Positions 1-6,796 of a stretch of 8,337 nt of DNA are shown piece by piece (position 1 is the stretch's first letter; each line of letters starts with the position of its first letter). A program made the translations under genes and the position numbers. Location: positions 1 through 8,337 of the forward strand of contig JAGHBF010000127.1 of assembly GCA_021161165.1 (NCBI GenBank), given 5' to 3'. Source of the stretch: Candidatus Aminicenantota bacterium (GTDB lineage Bacteria; Acidobacteriota; Aminicenantia; S016-38). The notes under the pieces were generated by a model. It had not been told where the DNA came from. It was given only the letters and a program-made list of their open reading frames with translations, and did not search any database.

Positions 1-9
1 TGCTATAAT
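1..9 (+). promoter_or_regulatory. Extended -10 promoter of the transport operon
   Basis: TGCTATAAT is a perfect extended -10 element (TGn followed by TATAAT). It lies at the window edge, so any -35 box is outside. Transcription would start near position 16, giving a leader of about 20 nt that holds the AGGAGG site of the first gene. The placement before a well-formed ribosome-binding site and ATG makes it credible. Confidence 0.62.
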
Positions 10-24
10 TTTTATCCGTTTTAC

Positions 25-30
25 AGGAGG
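25..30 (+). promoter_or_regulatory. Ribosome-binding site that fixes the MFS start
   Basis: AGGAGG ends at position 30, five bases before the ATG at 36. The in-frame GTG at 30 overlaps the last base of this site and cannot be served by it, so ATG 36 is chosen as the start and the longer GTG reading is dismissed. Confidence 0.8.
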
Positions 31-35
31 TGGAT

Positions 36-1370
36 ATGACAGAAATTGAAAGAAGCGGTTTTTTCCATCCTGCTAAGCCTGTCTATAGGTTTACTATACT
101 TTTCTTCGTTGCGCTACTTACATATGGCAGTTATTTTGCCTACGATAGTCTTGGGGCAATAGCTCCACTTTTAATAAAGGCTCTTGGAATAGGAAGAGAA
201 CAGATTGGTGCTACCTACTCTGCTTACAGCGTTGCCGCCATATTTACTGTTTTTATTGGCGGAATAATCATTGACAAGATTGGAACCCGAAGGGCAAGTC
301 TTCTTTTTTCTTCTTTAGTTGTGCTGGGCGCCACAATAGTTGCCCTTGCCAATAACATGACGATGATATATATCGGAAGGATAATTTTCGGCATGGGTTC
401 AGAATCCCTTGTTGTTGCTCAGAGCTCCATTCTTGCCCGCTGGTTTAAAGGTAAGGAACTTGCCCTTGCCTTTGGAATTGCCCTTACCCTGAGTCGTCTT
501 GGAACAATCTTCAGTTTCAATCTTGAGGCATCTATTGCGAAGCATTTTAACAGCTTCAGAGCAGCTTTATGGGCAGCAGTTATTTTCACCATTCTTTCTT
601 TCCTGAGCAATGTGGTTTATGTAGTTATGGATAAACATGGAGAAAAATACCTTAGTCTAAAAGAGGAGGGAGTTGAGGAGAAGATAAGGCTTAAAGATAT
701 TAAGGAATTTCCAAGAGCCTACTGGTATGTTGTGCTTCTATGTGTGACTTTCTATTCTGCCATCTTTCCTTTCACTTCCCTTTCCACTGATTTCTTCCAT
801 ACAAAGTGGGGGCTTCCCATGACCCTGACAGCAGCAGCCTCAGGTTTCTTCTTACAGGTTAAGAACTTCTTTATCGGTATATACAGGACAGCGGGAGGTA
901 TTACCAGCATAATAATGATAGCCTCTGCTGTGCTCGCTCCTATTTTTGGTGGAATGGTTGACCGTGTAGGACGCAGAGCTTCCATCATGATCCTTGGTTC
1001 TCTTATGATGATTCCCACGTATCTTCTTATGGGATTTACAAATATCTATCCCGCCTGGCCCATGATAGTTCTCGGTCTTGCATTTTCTCTGGTGCCTGCA
1101 GCGATGTGGCCTACAGTTCCACTTATAGTAAAGGAAGAGAGAGTTGGCACGGCCTTCGGACTTATGACTATGATTCAGAACATAGGGCTTATGCTCTTTC
1201 CTTATCTTAATGGAAAACTCCGCGATATGACACATACATACAAAGCAAGCATGGTGATGTTTGCCTTTCTTGGTGTGGTAGGACTTATTTTTGCAATTCT
1301 TCTGAAGAGAGAAGATAAAAAAATGGGTGGAATACTTGAGATGCCAGGAATTGAGGCAGCAAATAGTTAA
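36..1370 (+). CDS. MFS transporter, MFSD1-like (putative dipeptide or small-solute carrier)
   Basis: This 444-residue inner-membrane carrier has the length and roughly 12 hydrophobic helices of the major facilitator superfamily. The loop between helices 2 and 3 carries the MFS signature GGIIIDKIGTRRAS, and a second copy, GGMVDRVGRRAS, sits after helix 8, as expected for the two-fold MFS repeat. From memory, several stretches resemble the animal lysosomal dipeptide transporter MFSD1: YFAYD near residue 35, GRIIFGMGSESLVVAQ followed by RWFKGKELALAFG near 113-150, FPFTSLSTDFF near 245, and GTAFGLMTMIQNIGL near 370. A stretch of about 20 residues (roughly 268-288, GFFLQVKNFF and following) looks like extra sequence between helices 7 and 8. 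The gene heads a plus-strand operon with an M24-family protein and a sodium symporter, which supports but does not prove a peptide or amino-acid substrate. MFS membership is certain; the subfamily and substrate are inferred. Confidence 0.9.
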   Translation: MTEIERSGFFHPAKPVYRFTILFFVALLTYGSYFAYDSLGAIAPLLIKALGIGREQIGATYSAYSVAAIFTVFIGGIIIDKIGTRRASLLFSSLVVLGATIVALANNMTMIYIGRIIFGMGSESLVVAQSSILARWFKGKELALAFGIALTLSRLGTIFSFNLEASIAKHFNSFRAALWAAVIFTILSFLSNVVYVVMDKHGEKYLSLKEEGVEEKIRLKDIKEFPRAYWYVVLLCVTFYSAIFPFTSLSTDFFHTKWGLPMTLTAAASGFFLQVKNFFIGIYRTAGGITSIIMIASAVLAPIFGGMVDRVGRRASIMILGSLMMIPTYLLMGFTNIYPAWPMIVLGLAFSLVPAAMWPTVPLIVKEERVGTAFGLMTMIQNIGLMLFPYLNGKLRDMTHTYKASMVMFAFLGVVGLIFAILLKREDKKMGGILEMPGIEAANS

Positions 1371-1397
1371 TCCATAAATTTCTTGACCATTTTTTAC

Positions 1398-1417
1398 AGT
1401 CTTTGTTAGTCTTTGTT
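1398..1417 (+). repeat. Perfect 10-bp tandem duplication in the MFS-M24 gap
   Basis: AGTCTTTGTT occurs twice head to tail in the 60-bp gap before the M24 gene. It may be slipped-strand duplication or a paired protein-binding site. A TTGACC at 1383-1388 resembles a -35 box, but no matching -10 lies 16-18 bp beyond it, so I do not call a promoter here. Confidence 0.5.
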
Positions 1418-1430
1418 TAGGGTTTAGAAA

Positions 1431-2594
1431 ATGAGTAGAATTTTAAAACTTATAGGTTTCCTCTTGTTTATCGGGGTAATTATGGCTTCAAGAGTGGATG
1501 AGTATAACTACAAGGTTAAAAAAGTCAGGGATTTTATGCGCAGACATGGATTTACCGGGCTTCTTCTTTCTACCCAGAGAAATTTTGCCTGGCTTACAGG
1601 AGGAGGCACAAGCACAGTGGTTATAGCTTCGGAACAGGGAACGGTTTCCCTTCTTGTGACCTTGAGAAAAGTTTATCTTCTTGCTCCAAATGATGAAGTT
1701 CGACGTTTTATGGATGAAGAACTTAAGGGGTTTGAAGTGGAACCAGTTGTTTTCAAATGGTATGAAGACATAAACCGAGATGTAAAGCTCCAGCTTGCCC
1801 ACAAACTGGGCGGGCCCCATCTCGCATCCGATGTTACCATACCAGACGCAATTCACATTGAGGACAGGTTTAGAACACTCAGGTATGAGTTAACACAAGA
1901 CGAGGTGAAAAGATATCGGAAAGTTGCCAGGCTTGCTTCTGAGGCTGTTGAAAAGGTAGCAAGAGAAATAAAACCTGGAATGAGCGAGGAGGAAATAAGA
2001 GCCCTAACAGCTTTTGAGCTTTATAAAAGAGGCCTTGTTCCCACAGTCCTTTTGATTGGTGTAGATGATGGGATTTTGAAGTATCGTCATGTTATTCCCA
2101 GAGGAAGGGTGCTCAAAAGGTATGCACAGATAAATGTGTGTGCAAAAAAATACGGACTGGTTGTTGCTCTCACAAGGCTTGTTCATTTTGGTCCCCTTCC
2201 TGAGGCTATAAAAAAACGACAACGTGTAGCTGAGAAGGTCTATGCTGCTTTTGTTTCAGGACTTAAACCCGGGGCCAAAATTTCCAGAATTTTTAAAGAA
2301 GCAACTGGTATTTACGGGAAATACGGTTTTCCAGAGGAGTGGGAAAACCATCATCAGGGTGGAGGGATAGGATACAGCGAAAGAGAATTCATTGCAACTT
2401 CTGAAAGTAAAGAAATTGTTCATGTAAATCAGGCTTTTGCCTTTAATCCAACGCTAGAAGGTGCTAAAGTTGAAGATACTGTTCTGGTAACCGAAAATGG
2501 AATTGAGATACTTACTTACACAGGGAAATGGCCATATAAAGAAGTCAGTTATAATGGAAAAAAAATAAAAGTGCCTGAAATTCTTGTGAAATGA
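1431..2594 (+). CDS. M24-family (aminopeptidase P/prolidase fold) protein lacking most metal ligands
   Basis: This 387-residue protein has the two-part layout of creatinase/aminopeptidase P proteins: an N-terminal creatinase-like domain (about 20-150, with NFAWLTGG) and a C-terminal pita-bread domain (about 155-365). Against the family ligands Asp-Asp-His-Glu-Glu, the first Asp aligns with N235 and the second, 11 residues on, with A246 (in VVALTR). The His of GHGIG aligns with G311 (in HHQGGGIGY), the Glu of EPG with N339 (in FNPT), and only the last Glu, E348 (VEDTVLVT), is kept. A dinuclear metalloaminopeptidase activity is therefore unlikely; binding or another chemistry is possible. The first 20 residues (RILKLIGFLLFIGVIMAS) resemble a signal peptide or membrane anchor. 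The ATG at 1482 would give a more usual cytosolic start, and neither start has a strong Shine-Dalgarno. The stop overlaps the next start as ATGA, so it is coupled to the symporter. Confidence 0.85.
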   Translation: MSRILKLIGFLLFIGVIMASRVDEYNYKVKKVRDFMRRHGFTGLLLSTQRNFAWLTGGGTSTVVIASEQGTVSLLVTLRKVYLLAPNDEVRRFMDEELKGFEVEPVVFKWYEDINRDVKLQLAHKLGGPHLASDVTIPDAIHIEDRFRTLRYELTQDEVKRYRKVARLASEAVEKVAREIKPGMSEEEIRALTAFELYKRGLVPTVLLIGVDDGILKYRHVIPRGRVLKRYAQINVCAKKYGLVVALTRLVHFGPLPEAIKKRQRVAEKVYAAFVSGLKPGAKISRIFKEATGIYGKYGFPEEWENHHQGGGIGYSEREFIATSESKEIVHVNQAFAFNPTLEGAKVEDTVLVTENGIEILTYTGKWPYKEVSYNGKKIKVPEILVK

Positions 2595-4108
2595 GAGAAA
2601 TACTTGTTCAGAATATTGATATTTTTCTGATTATTGTGTATTTACTTTCAATATTTATTTTCGGGCTTTTATTTAAGGAATATGTTAAAAGTACGGAGGA
2701 CTATTTCCTTGCTGGAAGGGCGCTTCCGTGGTGGGTCATTGGAATGTCAATCATCGGTACCAATATAGGTGCCTATGATTATGTTGGAGCAGCAGGCGGT
2801 GCTTACAGGTTCGGGATAGCTCAGGCGAATTACGAATGGCTTGGAGCTATTCCAGCCATGATAATATCAGCGCTGGTTATAGTTCCCTATTACTGGAAAA
2901 ACAAAGTCTATACGGTTCCTGAATTTCTGGGGAAAAGATACAAGGAATCCGTAAGGGTAATTGAAGCCGTAATTTACGGAGTCTTTCTCATAATGCTTCT
3001 CGGGATATTTTTCTGGGCTTCCGGGATAATGCTTCATACCTATGTGGGGTGGTCCATCGGATTCAGTATAGTGCTTACAGCCATAGTGGTCGGAGTTTAT
3101 ACTATTTCAGGCGGTCTTGCCGCAGTGGCCATAACAGATGTTGTCCAGCTCGGAATAATGTTTGTGGGAGGTTTTGCGGTAGCTGCGGTTGGGTTCATAA
3201 AGGCTGGCGGAGTTTTTAATTTTTTTAAGGCATTAAAAGCTGCCCATCCACAGCATCTTAACCTTTTCCTTCCCCTTAATAATCCTGCTTACCCATGGCT
3301 GGGAATGATTCTTGGTCTTGGCCTGGTTCTTTCCCCTGCCTGGTGGTGTGCCAATCAGTCAATAATTCAAAGAGCTCTTGGAGCAAAAACTGAATGGGAT
3401 GCCAAAGCAGGCATGATGTTTGCAGCCTTCCCGAAAACTCTCATACCTATTCTTGTAGTTCTTCCGGGATTTTTTGCTTTAATGTTTGCCCCTGCCGGTG
3501 CAATAAAGAATCCTGATCAGGCGCTTCCATGGGTGGTAAAGAATTTTCTTCCTCCGGGCCTGGGAGGTCTTGTCTTTGTAGCCTTTATTGCAGCCCTTCA
3601 CTCCAGCGTTGACTCTACTCTTAATTCAGCTGCCACTCTGTGGACAAGAGATATATATCAAAAATACATAAAAAAGAATGCTTCTGACAGTCATTATCTC
3701 ATTGTGGGACGGGTTCTCACATTCGCCTTTATTATTTTCGGAGTAGTTTTTGCTCCATTTACTGATAAGTTTCCTGGAATATACGTGGCAATGCAGACGT
3801 TGCTTTCGTTTTTTCAGGGGCCTACACTTGCCACATTGCTTCTGGGAGTTCTGTGGTGGCGTTCAACAGGGTGGGGTGGTTTCTGGGGTTTGAGCATTGG
3901 AGTTCTTTCTGCTATAGGGCTTTCAGTATTAAAAGTGAATTTTTTGTATGTGGCGTGGTGGTCCTTTGTTATTTCTTTGATTGTAAATGTCGTGGTAAGC
4001 TACCTTACTCCTCCTGAACCTCCTGAAAAATTGAGAGGCCTTGTTTATGGATACCTTGAAAAGGACGAGAATTTTAAAGCAGCAGTGGAGAGGAGGATAA
4101 ATGGATGA
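2591..4108 (+). CDS. Sodium:solute symporter (SSS/SGLT family)
   Basis: This 505-residue inner-membrane symporter couples solute uptake to sodium entry and has the family's usual length, with about 13 hydrophobic helices. Diagnostic stretches are STEDYFLAGR (34-43), YEWLGAIPAM (81-90), YTVPEFLGKRY (107-117), ISGGLAAVAITDVVQ (172-186) and HSSVDSTLNSAATLWTRDIY (337-356). The last carries the paired serines of the Na2 sodium site (S338, S339). Near helix 1 it reads IGTNIGAYDYVG, where vSGLT has SNISAEQFIG, so the sugar-contacting Glu-Gln pair is absent and a galactose-type substrate is doubtful. Start ATG 2591 overlaps the M24 stop (ATGA), and the end overlaps the next small gene by 8 bp. This places the M24-like protein, symporter and small membrane protein in one coupled unit. 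Family assignment is firm; the substrate is unknown, with small peptides or amino acids the best guess. Confidence 0.94.
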   Translation: MREILVQNIDIFLIIVYLLSIFIFGLLFKEYVKSTEDYFLAGRALPWWVIGMSIIGTNIGAYDYVGAAGGAYRFGIAQANYEWLGAIPAMIISALVIVPYYWKNKVYTVPEFLGKRYKESVRVIEAVIYGVFLIMLLGIFFWASGIMLHTYVGWSIGFSIVLTAIVVGVYTISGGLAAVAITDVVQLGIMFVGGFAVAAVGFIKAGGVFNFFKALKAAHPQHLNLFLPLNNPAYPWLGMILGLGLVLSPAWWCANQSIIQRALGAKTEWDAKAGMMFAAFPKTLIPILVVLPGFFALMFAPAGAIKNPDQALPWVVKNFLPPGLGGLVFVAFIAALHSSVDSTLNSAATLWTRDIYQKYIKKNASDSHYLIVGRVLTFAFIIFGVVFAPFTDKFPGIYVAMQTLLSFFQGPTLATLLLGVLWWRSTGWGGFWGLSIGVLSAIGLSVLKVNFLYVAWWSFVISLIVNVVVSYLTPPEPPEKLRGLVYGYLEKDENFKAAVERRING

Positions 4109-4304
4109 ATTTTTGAGAAACATTCCTCTATACTGGGCGAAAATAATCGCAGGTAGCCTTTATGTGCTTCTTGCTATATGGGTTATTACAAGGCCAGGAG
4201 AATACATATACAGGGGAGCAGAGAACAGAAAGAAATGGAGAGACCTCAGACTGTGGGCAATTTTCTTAATAGGAATACAGATTATTCTTTACATAATATT
4301 TTGA
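4101..4304 (+). CDS. Small two-helix membrane protein, putative symporter accessory subunit
   Basis: This 67-residue protein has two predicted membrane helices (about 12-29 and 49-66) joined by a basic loop, RPGEYIYRGAENRKKWRDLR. It overlaps the symporter gene by 8 bp and has its own AGGAGG (4091-4096) four bases before the ATG, so it is very likely a real gene made together with the symporter. Other secondary transporters, including some SSS proteins, are known to have tiny membrane partners. I infer the same role here but cannot name a family. Function is otherwise unknown. Confidence 0.78.
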   Translation: MDEFLRNIPLYWAKIIAGSLYVLLAIWVITRPGEYIYRGAENRKKWRDLRLWAIFLIGIQIILYIIF

Positions 4305-4314
4305 GGTGTAAGAA

Positions 4315-4497
4315 ATGAAAAAGCTAAGAGCCTTTGGAATAGTTGGAATTTTCTGGGGGCTATTTGGAACAATAGTTGCTCTTTCTTCTCTTATCGTTGA
4401 GGATAAGGTTTCAAAAATAATAAATTTTTCTGCAGGATTTACTCTAATAGTAATGGCATTACTCTTTTTTTATCTGGACAGGAAACAGATTAAATGA
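4315..4497 (+). CDS. Small two-helix membrane protein of unknown function
   Basis: This 60-residue protein (first residues MKKLRAFGIVGIFWGLFGT) has two hydrophobic helices, about 6-26 and 36-53, separated by EDKVSK and ending in the charged tail LDRKQIK. The GAGGTG at 4303-4308 lies six bases before the ATG. The stop overlaps the following gene as ATGA, so it is an integral member of the operon. The layout resembles the preceding 67-residue protein, but no sequence similarity is obvious. It may be a second accessory membrane peptide for the symporter; I recognise no family. Confidence 0.72.
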   Translation: MKKLRAFGIVGIFWGLFGTIVALSSLIVEDKVSKIINFSAGFTLIVMALLFFYLDRKQIK

Positions 4498-4952
4498 AAA
4501 TAATCCCTCCCCTTAAGGAAAAGGGAGAAAAAGAACCGTTGCCTTTTTTAAAAAGGGAAATAATATACGCGCCGTTTTATCTTTTTGAAGTAGAATACAC
4601 AGGTGGAAAAAAACTTTATTTCGGGGTGGATGCGGTAAAAGGGAAAACCAGCACGATAGAAAATCAAATTATAGACATAGCAGAGGATTTCAAAGGAAGC
4701 CCGGGAATTAGAAAAATTGAAAGGGAAAAAGCCGAAGAAATTGCGATGCTGGAAGCAAGATTCCCTGTTGGGATTTTTTTTAAAAAAAGGCTTGAGAAGC
4801 TGAGATATCTTGACCTTCTCCTTTACCCCTTTATTGTTTACTATAAAAAGGGCAAAAAAGGGTATGATATAGACGTATATGATGCTATCACTGGGAAAAA
4901 GGAAAATTTATTCGCTAAGGAAATTATAGTTGAGATTTTACTTTCAGGTTAA
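4494..4952 (+). CDS. Unrecognised soluble protein with an internal duplication
   Basis: This 152-residue protein has no signal peptide or membrane helix, so it is probably cytoplasmic or peripheral. Two segments look like copies of one module. Residues 24-51 run YAPFYLFEVEY, GGKKLYF, VDAVKGK; residues 110-136 run LYPFIVYYKK, KGYDIDV, YDAITGKK. Each has an aromatic-Pro-Phe strand, a charged turn, a second strand and a D-A-x-x-G-K turn. A charged, probably helical stretch (about 70-105) links them. It is the last gene of the plus-strand operon, coupled by ATGA to the small membrane protein before it. Its TAA stop lies in the same TTAA that holds the stop of the convergent gene. I do not know its function; cytoplasmic binding to the symporter complex is a guess from position only. 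Confidence 0.75.
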   Translation: MKIIPPLKEKGEKEPLPFLKREIIYAPFYLFEVEYTGGKKLYFGVDAVKGKTSTIENQIIDIAEDFKGSPGIRKIEREKAEEIAMLEARFPVGIFFKKRLEKLRYLDLLLYPFIVYYKKGKKGYDIDVYDAITGKKENLFAKEIIVEILLSG

Positions 4953-5377
4953 TTTGTCTTGACCTTTCTCTGGCTTAGCCCTCCTAATTTTGCAATCAAT
5001 GAGTTTATGACTATTTCAGTGTCTCTGAAAGTTTCGTTGTTAAGTGGAATTGAAAAGATTAAATGTTCGCTTCTTGAAAACAGAAGAAAAGACGGAAGAA
5101 ACCCGGTATATTTTCTTAATTTTTTCCCTCTATCAGAAGGATAAACGACCTTTTCTATACAAAAGCCTTTGAATTCCCTTATCTGATTGACCAACCTGTC
5201 AACCGGATAACATGTTTTCTTCGGGGTTAAGACCACAGCATGAAATAAACACGATGGGTCAGAAAATTTTATTCGTTCATCTGCCATGCTTTTTGTGATC
5301 CTGTAAACACCAAGACTTAATACTATATTCAGTATTATTGAGACAACAGCAATTGCAATCCACCATCCTTTTTTCAT
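4949..5377 (-). CDS. Membrane-anchored protein, possible degenerate thioredoxin-like fold
   Basis: This 142-residue protein has one N-terminal membrane helix (about 5-24) after MKKGWW, so the rest should face the periplasm. The exported part reads like a small thioredoxin or redoxin domain. A hydrophobic strand (FHAVVLTP) is followed by TCYPVDRLVNQIREF, where CYPV (C56) occupies the place of CxxC with the second Cys replaced by Val. A second strand follows (CIEKVVYP), then a helix, then GFLPSFLLFSRSEHLIFSIP, in which P95 could be the conserved cis-proline before a strand-turn-strand. Cys43 and Cys73 are the only other cysteines. This is a fold inference from pattern, not a recognised family match. 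Its ATG overlaps the stop of the propeller gene (ATGA), so it is the third gene of the sigma-54-driven operon. Its stop overlaps that of the convergent operon within TTAA. Confidence 0.7.
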   Translation of the reverse strand: MKKGWWIAIAVVSIILNIVLSLGVYRITKSMADERIKFSDPSCLFHAVVLTPKKTCYPVDRLVNQIREFKGFCIEKVVYPSDRGKKLRKYTGFLPSFLLFSRSEHLIFSIPLNNETFRDTEIVINSLIAKLGGLSQRKVKTN

Positions 5378-6486
5378 TTTTCCCCTCTGTATTCATAAAC
5401 TTCTATAAAGACTCCTTCTTCATCTTTATACCTTGCAAGATAAAGATATTTCTTATCTGGAGAATAAGTTATTTCAATCTGAGGAGATATTATATTAAGC
5501 CACTCTTCATCGCCAGCTGCCGAATTTTTTAAATATCTGAATTGAGAGATCAGATTGAGATCCCCGTCAAAAACTGTATACCAGACCTTCCATCCGTTAA
5601 TTTTTTCGTTGAACTCTCTTACAAAGACAAATATTTTGTCTTTGGTAGCAAAGACCCCCTGCACCCATGAATATCTTTTACTCCAGTTCTGAATATAATT
5701 TATATATGAGGCTCTATCTTTCAGGTCCCAGTTCCTTAAGAAATGATTCATTTCCTCTTCCTCGTATTCTGTTGGGGCTATGAAGTGAGGATTTTTAATT
5801 TCCTTCTCTTTTATAAATTTGCCATCAGGTGTATATACACGTATGGTTGGGTAGGGATTGTAAACGAGATAAATAGTGCCGTCTGGGGCAACATCAGCTC
5901 TTGAGTAGGAAAAAACTATTTTTCCAGTTTTCCAGTATTTATTATGCCAGAGGAACTTCATATTTTCTGTTTTAAGGTCATAAACAATTCCATGGAAGGT
6001 TTCGTCACCCATTCCTTGTTTAAAATGAATTCCCCAGTCAGAGGTGATAAGTCGCTCATTTTTTAGAAAAATGTCAATCCCGCATAAGCCCATTTTGTAA
6101 TTAGGAAATTTACTGTAAACGTGCTGAAGGGATTCTTTGTCAAGGACCTCATAGGCATAAATTCCCTTCTCGGCGATAACCACTCTATTCTCTGAAACAT
6201 AAATCGCCCGCGGTTTTACAAATTCTCCCGGCCCCCTTCCTTTTCTTCCTGATTCTTTAAGGAAAATTCCCCTCTTATCATAAATCTTTATTTTAAAATC
6301 CGCCAGTGGGTCTAATACATAGAAATGGTTTTCATCTGTGGAAATGTCACATAATTTGAATATGTTTTCTTCGCTGGCTTCAAGATGAATAGTTTTTATA
6401 AATTTAAAGAATTCCCCTGCTACTAAAAGTGAAACACTCAATAAAAATGCAAAAAAACGCTCTATTAATACACTCTTCATACTCAT
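5374..6486 (-). CDS. Secreted 6-bladed beta-propeller (NHL-type) protein
   Basis: This 370-residue protein starts with a signal-peptide-like segment (residues 3-24, hydrophobic core FFAFLLSVSLLVAG). The rest is strand-rich with repeated blade motifs: FYVLDPLADFKIKIYDKRGIF (55-75), GRKGRGPGEFVKPRAIYV (80-97), DVAPDGTIYLVY (198-209), TIRVYTPDGKFIKE (214-227) and TYSPDKKYLYLARY (340-353). The GxGPGEFxxPxxIxV motif is the hallmark of NHL/6-bladed propellers, which bind ligands or partner proteins rather than doing conserved chemistry. The start at 6486 lacks a strong Shine-Dalgarno; M3 (6480) is a possible alternative. It lies 43 bp after the six-cysteine miniprotein gene and is coupled by ATGA to the next gene, so it belongs to the sigma-54 operon. 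It probably acts in the periplasm or at the cell surface, with the miniprotein as a possible ligand. Family is clear; role is inferred. Confidence 0.88.
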   Translation of the reverse strand: MSMKSVLIERFFAFLLSVSLLVAGEFFKFIKTIHLEASEENIFKLCDISTDENHFYVLDPLADFKIKIYDKRGIFLKESGRKGRGPGEFVKPRAIYVSENRVVIAEKGIYAYEVLDKESLQHVYSKFPNYKMGLCGIDIFLKNERLITSDWGIHFKQGMGDETFHGIVYDLKTENMKFLWHNKYWKTGKIVFSYSRADVAPDGTIYLVYNPYPTIRVYTPDGKFIKEKEIKNPHFIAPTEYEEEEMNHFLRNWDLKDRASYINYIQNWSKRYSWVQGVFATKDKIFVFVREFNEKINGWKVWYTVFDGDLNLISQFRYLKNSAAGDEEWLNIISPQIEITYSPDKKYLYLARYKDEEGVFIEVYEYRGEK

Positions 6487-6529
6487 TTTATATCTTTGCT
6501 TTTAGTCTGTTTGGGTTGGTGATAGAAAA

Positions 6530-6760
6530 TCAGCAGGGACAGATGATTGCAACGCAGTTGGTGTCATTCCAGAAGCAATCATGATAACCGTTATCTGTAC
6601 CGAGTATGTAAATACAGAGGCATGTTACGTTTGAAGGAACTGCATTCAGGGAAGGAACCAGGCTATTGCTACCAGCGTTGTTGTTTACAGCAGCTCCCAC
6701 GACGGAGAATGCAAACAGAAGTCCCACAACCAAAAGAAGGAATAAAACTTTTTCTTTCAT
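6530..6760 (-). CDS. Secreted six-cysteine miniprotein
   Basis: This 76-residue protein has a classic signal peptide (MKEKVLF, then a Leu/Val/Phe-rich core to about residue 21, with a small-residue cleavage region GAA near 22-24). The predicted mature part is about 52 residues: an Asn/Ser/Pro-rich linker (25-46) and a Cys-rich C-terminus ending in CPC. Cysteines lie at 47, 49, 62, 69, 74 and 76, spaced CxC-12-C-6-C-4-CxC, an even number suited to disulfides. The mature part contains only one Lys/Arg-type charge at most, so it is not a typical cationic bacteriocin. An ideal AGGAGGT lies four bases before the ATG, and a sigma-54 promoter about 37 bp upstream makes it the first gene of the operon. 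No family is recognised. Placement beside a propeller recalls the NVEALA peptides of Bacteroides. A peptide signal, surface structural peptide or propeller ligand are all possible. Confidence 0.82.
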   Translation of the reverse strand: MKEKVLFLLLVVGLLFAFSVVGAAVNNNAGSNSLVPSLNAVPSNVTCLCIYILGTDNGYHDCFWNDTNCVAIICPC

Positions 6761-6764
6761 GGCT

Positions 6765-6771
6765 ACCTCCT
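6765..6771 (-). promoter_or_regulatory. Strong ribosome-binding site of the miniprotein
   Basis: AGGAGGT on the minus strand, four bases before ATG 6760, is the strongest translation signal in the right half of the window. It suggests the miniprotein is made in larger amounts than the downstream propeller, whose start has no good site. Confidence 0.8.
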
Positions 6772-6796
6772 TTTAATTTTTTAGCCAATTTTTGTC

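Noticed and set aside
30..35. GTG start two codons before the MFS ATG
   Set aside because: It overlaps the AGGAGG site, whose spacing instead fits ATG 36.
1143..1160. TTGGCACGG stretch inside the MFS gene as a sigma-54 promoter
   Set aside because: The -12 TTGC element is missing at the required spacing and it lies inside coding sequence.
1383..1411. Separate promoter for the M24 gene starting from TTGACC
   Set aside because: No acceptable -10 element at 16-18 bp spacing.
6487..6532. TGA of the miniprotein as selenocysteine (giving CPCU) with a short extension
   Set aside because: Readthrough would add only 13 unremarkable residues before TAA, and no selenocysteine insertion hairpin is evident; a plain stop is simpler.
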